A DNA stretch of 64,000 nt from Gp1-AA122 sp036378535. GTDB taxonomy: Bacteria; Acidobacteriota; Terriglobia; Terriglobales; Acidobacteriaceae. Every line of letters starts with the position of its first letter. Within the stretch, counting starts at the first letter, position 1. Location: contig DASUWH010000072.1 of assembly GCA_036378535.1 (NCBI GenBank), positions 62,001 to 126,000 of the forward strand, read 5' to 3'. Positions 61,245 through 64,000 of the stretch are shown here, piece by piece. The notes beneath the pieces are model-generated. The model saw nothing but the letters and a program-made list of their open reading frames with translations. It made no database searches and was not told the origin of the DNA. The position numbers and the translations under genes are program-made.

Positions 61245-62390
61245 TCACCGACCGCGCCGGGCTTCATCGGCATCCTCAGCCAGGTCGTTGAGGAAATCAA
61301 AGAATGCCTGCGATTGGCCGATGAAGAGTCCCATGTCGGTCAAGAAGTTCACCACCCCCATTGCGATGCCCTTAGTTTCCGTCGGGCGGATGATGGAACA
61401 TGGCGGGAGTTTCCGGCTCAAGAACGGACAAGGCTCCGGCATGATCAGGTTGGTTTGAAATTCCTGGCCACCAAACGGCGCAATATTCAGATTTGGGAAA
61501 GTCACTGACACCCCTGTGACCGGATCAACGGCCGTCAAAGCAGGCGCATTACCTGCCTTGTCGGACCAGGTTTGGAAGTGCATGGTTTCTGTGGGGCCGA
61601 TGCTGATCAAGATTCGCAGCACTTCCACACTGGTCGCTCTTTGCGCCATGGATGGATAGAGGCTCGTTCCACCTTGTTCAATGGTGGGAAAGTGAAATCC
61701 CGCAGTGTTCGCGATGGCCTGAAGGAAGTTTGGGTCCTTCGTGTCGTCATCTGTTCTCGGGATTGCCGTATGCTGCCCCGTGAATAAGGTTGGTACTGCC
61801 TGTGGAAACTTGAAATTCGGATCGAGGTCAGGGTTATGCCCACTGTCACGATAGCGAGTCCACCAACTGGTGTCTAACGTGAGCTGCGTGAGGTTGGTAA
61901 GGCGCAGCGTTCCGGTAGACCCGGATGCGGTGCTACCAGGCAGAGTGCGAAATTGTTCCAGACTTACTGTCGTCGCTCCCTTCGAAGCGAGATAAGCGTT
62001 GAGGAAATTCTGATGGGTAAATTCATCGTCGGTGTTGTCGTGGACGTATTGCGCCATGTCGGAATCGAGCACCGAAAGCGCCGCGGTGAAGGCTGGATTG
62101 CCGCCACCACCTCCGCCCGGAAACTCATTGTCCTGGACGCCTGCAAGCTCGTTGTATTGCACCCAAAAATCAGTCTCAAGAATCTCCGCTGCCGCCGCAA
62201 ACCTGAGCAGAGCCGCGTCTCCTTTCGTAAGACGACCGCTATGCTCTTCCGGTCCCGCTTCGGCGAAAGCGGATGAGGTGGTGGCCAAGAGTCCCGCGCC
62301 AGCGGTCGCCAGACCTGCTGTCGCTAGTCCATTCTTTACGAATGAACGTCGGTTAATTGCAGCCTTCATGCCACTCCACATGTGATACAT
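61245..62390 (-). CDS. Tat-exported ferritin-like protein
   Basis: 381 residues, ATG 62390 with AGGAGG six bases ahead. The Tat signal is INRRSFVKNGLATAGLATAG, then a ferritin-like domain (about residues 55-200; RFAAAAEILETDFWVQYNEL and YVHDNTDDEFTHQNFLNAYL with paired Glu/His metal ligands) and a second region with TETMHFQTWSDKAGNAPALT. Members resemble exported desiccation-related proteins. Export as a folded protein fits the presence of tatA in the window. Confidence 0.85.
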   Translation of the reverse strand: MYHMWSGMKAAINRRSFVKNGLATAGLATAGAGLLATTSSAFAEAGPEEHSGRLTKGDAALLRFAAAAEILETDFWVQYNELAGVQDNEFPGGGGGGNPAFTAALSVLDSDMAQYVHDNTDDEFTHQNFLNAYLASKGATTVSLEQFRTLPGSTASGSTGTLRLTNLTQLTLDTSWWTRYRDSGHNPDLDPNFKFPQAVPTLFTGQHTAIPRTDDDTKDPNFLQAIANTAGFHFPTIEQGGTSLYPSMAQRATSVEVLRILISIGPTETMHFQTWSDKAGNAPALTAVDPVTGVSVTFPNLNIAPFGGQEFQTNLIMPEPCPFLSRKLPPCSIIRPTETKGIAMGVVNFLTDMGLFIGQSQAFFDFLNDLAEDADEARRGR

Positions 62391-62751
62391 AAACTGCCTC
62401 CTGTGGCGAACAAATCAGATGCGAGGATGAAAGGTGAGCTGTCAGCAGGAGGTAAAAAGAATGTCTTCTTTTTGTCTCGCTTCAGTAGACCGCGGATATG
62501 AGTTTTCTGCTCACTCCTCCCGCATGACTTGCAGGGAACGCAACTTTCTTCCGGTTACGCGATGACGCGCAGTTGACAGCGCCTGACACTCAAAGAATGC
62601 CTGAGACCGGCGTTTTGCTGCAGCATTTTCAGAGCCTCTGAGAACCTGCGCGGGGCAGCCAAGTGAGGGTAACGACTCGCTTGCGTCGTTTCGCGATAGC
62701 AATTCTTAGTGATCTGGCTTGTACAATGTTTGTCGCAAGTGGGTTAGAAGC
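62391..62751. other. Intergenic stretch upstream of the PilZ gene
   Basis: No gene supported. A TACAAT at 62722-62727, 25 bases ahead of the PilZ start, is a plausible -10 element, but no good -35 pairs with it. Confidence 0.35.
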
Positions 62752-63090
62752 ATGTCCTCTACTGCGTCTCCCTTCCGCAAGTTCAGGCGAAGCACTAGAG
62801 TTCCTCTAAAGGTTTTGGTCAAGGCTTATGGCATTGAGGCACCTGTTACTTGCGAAGGGGAGACAATGGTCGTCAATCTTCACGGCGCTTTAATCTCCAC
62901 TGCAATAGGACTCAATGTGGGGATGATGATCGACATTCACGTCTATCTGACGGGCAAGCATGCTATTGCCAAAGTTGCCTACGTCGATCCCGCCCAGCCT
63001 CTGCACTGCGGAATCGAACTTGTGAAACCGCAGAACATTTGGGGAGTTTCGCTGCCACCGGATGATTGGCACGAAGACGATCAAAAATAA
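62752..63090 (+). CDS. PilZ-domain protein
   Basis: 112 residues from ATG 62752 (ATG 62719 is also in frame but adds a basic tail). The PilZ pattern is present: FRRSTRVPLKVLVKAYG (RxxxR region), VVNLHGALISTAIGL (D/N-x-S-x-x-G region, here with His in the Ser position), and GKHAIAKVAYVDPAQ. The changed second motif could lower c-di-GMP binding. A stand-alone PilZ protein may regulate motility or surface polymers. Confidence 0.85.
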   Translation: MSSTASPFRKFRRSTRVPLKVLVKAYGIEAPVTCEGETMVVNLHGALISTAIGLNVGMMIDIHVYLTGKHAIAKVAYVDPAQPLHCGIELVKPQNIWGVSLPPDDWHEDDQK

Positions 63091-63156
63091 GAGTCACGCC
63101 CTAAGACGCAAAAAGGCGGGTGGGACGAGGCAATCGCTACCGCTCGCCACTTCGAG

Positions 63157-64000
63157 TCAAGCGCGCTCAGCCGGCGTTGATTCCCGCTGCAACTCCTCAC
63201 GAGGCATGGCGCCGGCTAGCAGCAGAACGGTGCCGCAAAACATCAGCGTATCGAAGAGGTAATTGAGGCCGCGGTCGAGGCTGGCGCGTTCCACGACTGC
63301 GATCGGCACATAGACGACCAGTTCCACGAGAAGCACGGTTAAGCCGAGCCACGTTGCGGCCGCGCGGGCTTTCTTGTTAACCAGCAACAGGGTGCCCCCG
63401 ACTGCGTAAAGCACGGCCGCCAAGTACGTCCAAAGGGCGTGTCCGTAGACATACTGGGGAGTAAGCGGTTCCAGCGGAACGGCGGGAACGTGATCGCCGT
63501 GCAGGAATTGCTCTAAGCTGTAAAACAGCACCGGAATGGCAATGAAGTAGCGCGCAATGGTCGCAAAGAGGTGGCGCTTGCGCCAGTTCTGGTTGAGGCT
63601 GGCTGCCAGCGCCAAAGGGCCGCCGCTGAAGGATAGTTCCCGCAGCGCGAAAGTCAGCCCAAAGCGATCTCGCGGATTTCGCGCCCAACCCGGGATGTCC
63701 ATTAGCACCACGAAAAGGAAAAACGTCAATGCAAGCAAACTGGCGGAGAGACGCGTCTGAATGCCGGTCACCAGGCTCAGCGCAGCTGCGATAAAGCAAG
63801 TACCCACAAAGTATGCCCAAAAATAATGCCACGGAATCCACGCCGGTACGAACGACGCGATGACATCGGTTAGTGTGAAATGTTCAGTGCCGAAGGCGGC
63901 AATTGGCGCCGCGTAGAAAAGCGGCCCGAACAGTATCAGCTTGTCCAATCCTCGCGCCTTTTGCCAATCGCCGCGAAGAAGAATCGCGACCAGCCCGATG
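63157..64000 (-). CDS. DoxX-like multi-pass membrane protein, 5' end missing
   Basis: At least 281 residues; the frame stays open through the window end (upstream text reads IGLVAILLRGDWQKARG), so the start is outside. Six or seven helices: DKLILFGPLFYAAPIAAFGT, FWAYFVGTCFIAAALSLVTG, ASLLALTFFLFVVLMDIPGW and others. It resembles large DoxX-type proteins of Acidobacteriota. Function unknown. Convergent with the PilZ gene. Confidence 0.8.
   Translation of the reverse strand, partial: IGLVAILLRGDWQKARGLDKLILFGPLFYAAPIAAFGTEHFTLTDVIASFVPAWIPWHYFWAYFVGTCFIAAALSLVTGIQTRLSASLLALTFFLFVVLMDIPGWARNPRDRFGLTFALRELSFSGGPLALAASLNQNWRKRHLFATIARYFIAIPVLFYSLEQFLHGDHVPAVPLEPLTPQYVYGHALWTYLAAVLYAVGGTLLLVNKKARAAATWLGLTVLLVELVVYVPIAVVERASLDRGLNYLFDTLMFCGTVLLLAGAMPREELQRESTPAERA

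Overview
The window reads as chromosomal DNA of a soil-type member of the Acidobacteriota (Terriglobia/'Koribacter'-like). This is inferred from GC-rich coding, many secreted proteins of unknown function, stand-alone receiver proteins, an M13 peptidase, a class II (B12) ribonucleotide reductase, REP-associated tyrosine transposases (RAYTs) and several families of short dispersed palindromes. There is no rRNA, CRISPR array or prophage; one tRNA gene (Leu, CAG) is present. Both window edges cut genes.

1-9.4 kb: the 3' end of a large exported protein, then a reverse-strand block of three small receiver-only proteins (two lacking the phosphoacceptor Asp), a frameshifted membrane protein, an NTF2-like protein overlapping a zinc-ribbon protein, OsmC, a kinase-like DHp-only protein, tRNA-Leu with a clear promoter, a DoxX protein and another receiver-only regulator. 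9.4-18.5 kb: secreted proteins, a MEDS-PAS histidine kinase, YceH, a secreted M13 metallopeptidase and GluQ. 18.5-26 kb: an mdtABC-type RND efflux operon with a candidate operator. 26-36 kb: paired DUF3147 membrane proteins, a DOPA-dioxygenase-like enzyme, an ATP-dependent DNA ligase, a phospholipase C-like phosphoesterase, a membrane-anchored cytochrome c, and a tolC-emrA-kinase operon lacking the usual MFS pump. 36-47 kb: DUF481, TatA, a TPR protein, zinc-ribbon and secreted proteins, Ada, a sulfotransferase, DinB and a second phosphoesterase.

47-51.3 kb is the accessory region. Two similar RAYT units, each arranged REP(forward)-RAYT-REP(forward)-REP(reverse), flank a PEGA-domain protein. 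They are followed by a more AT-rich two-gene operon, translationally coupled and of unknown function, whose large product has a weak nuclease-like motif. 51.4-55.7 kb is an nrdJ operon with a perfect intrinsic terminator, a pair of NrdR-like boxes 30 bp apart around a candidate promoter, and a long leader with partial cobalamin-riboswitch resemblance. The nrdJ reading frame carries three in-frame repeat-like insertions. The remainder holds a secreted amidohydrolase, an ECF sigma/anti-sigma/zinc-ribbon operon, another receiver, a Tat-exported ferritin-like protein, a PilZ protein and a truncated membrane protein.

The strongest leads are the twin RAYT-REP units, the repeats inside nrdJ, the predicted NrdR control of nrdJ together with an unknown upstream gene, and the coupled two-gene operon at 50.1-51.3 kb. 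All functions are assigned by reading motifs; no database search was possible.
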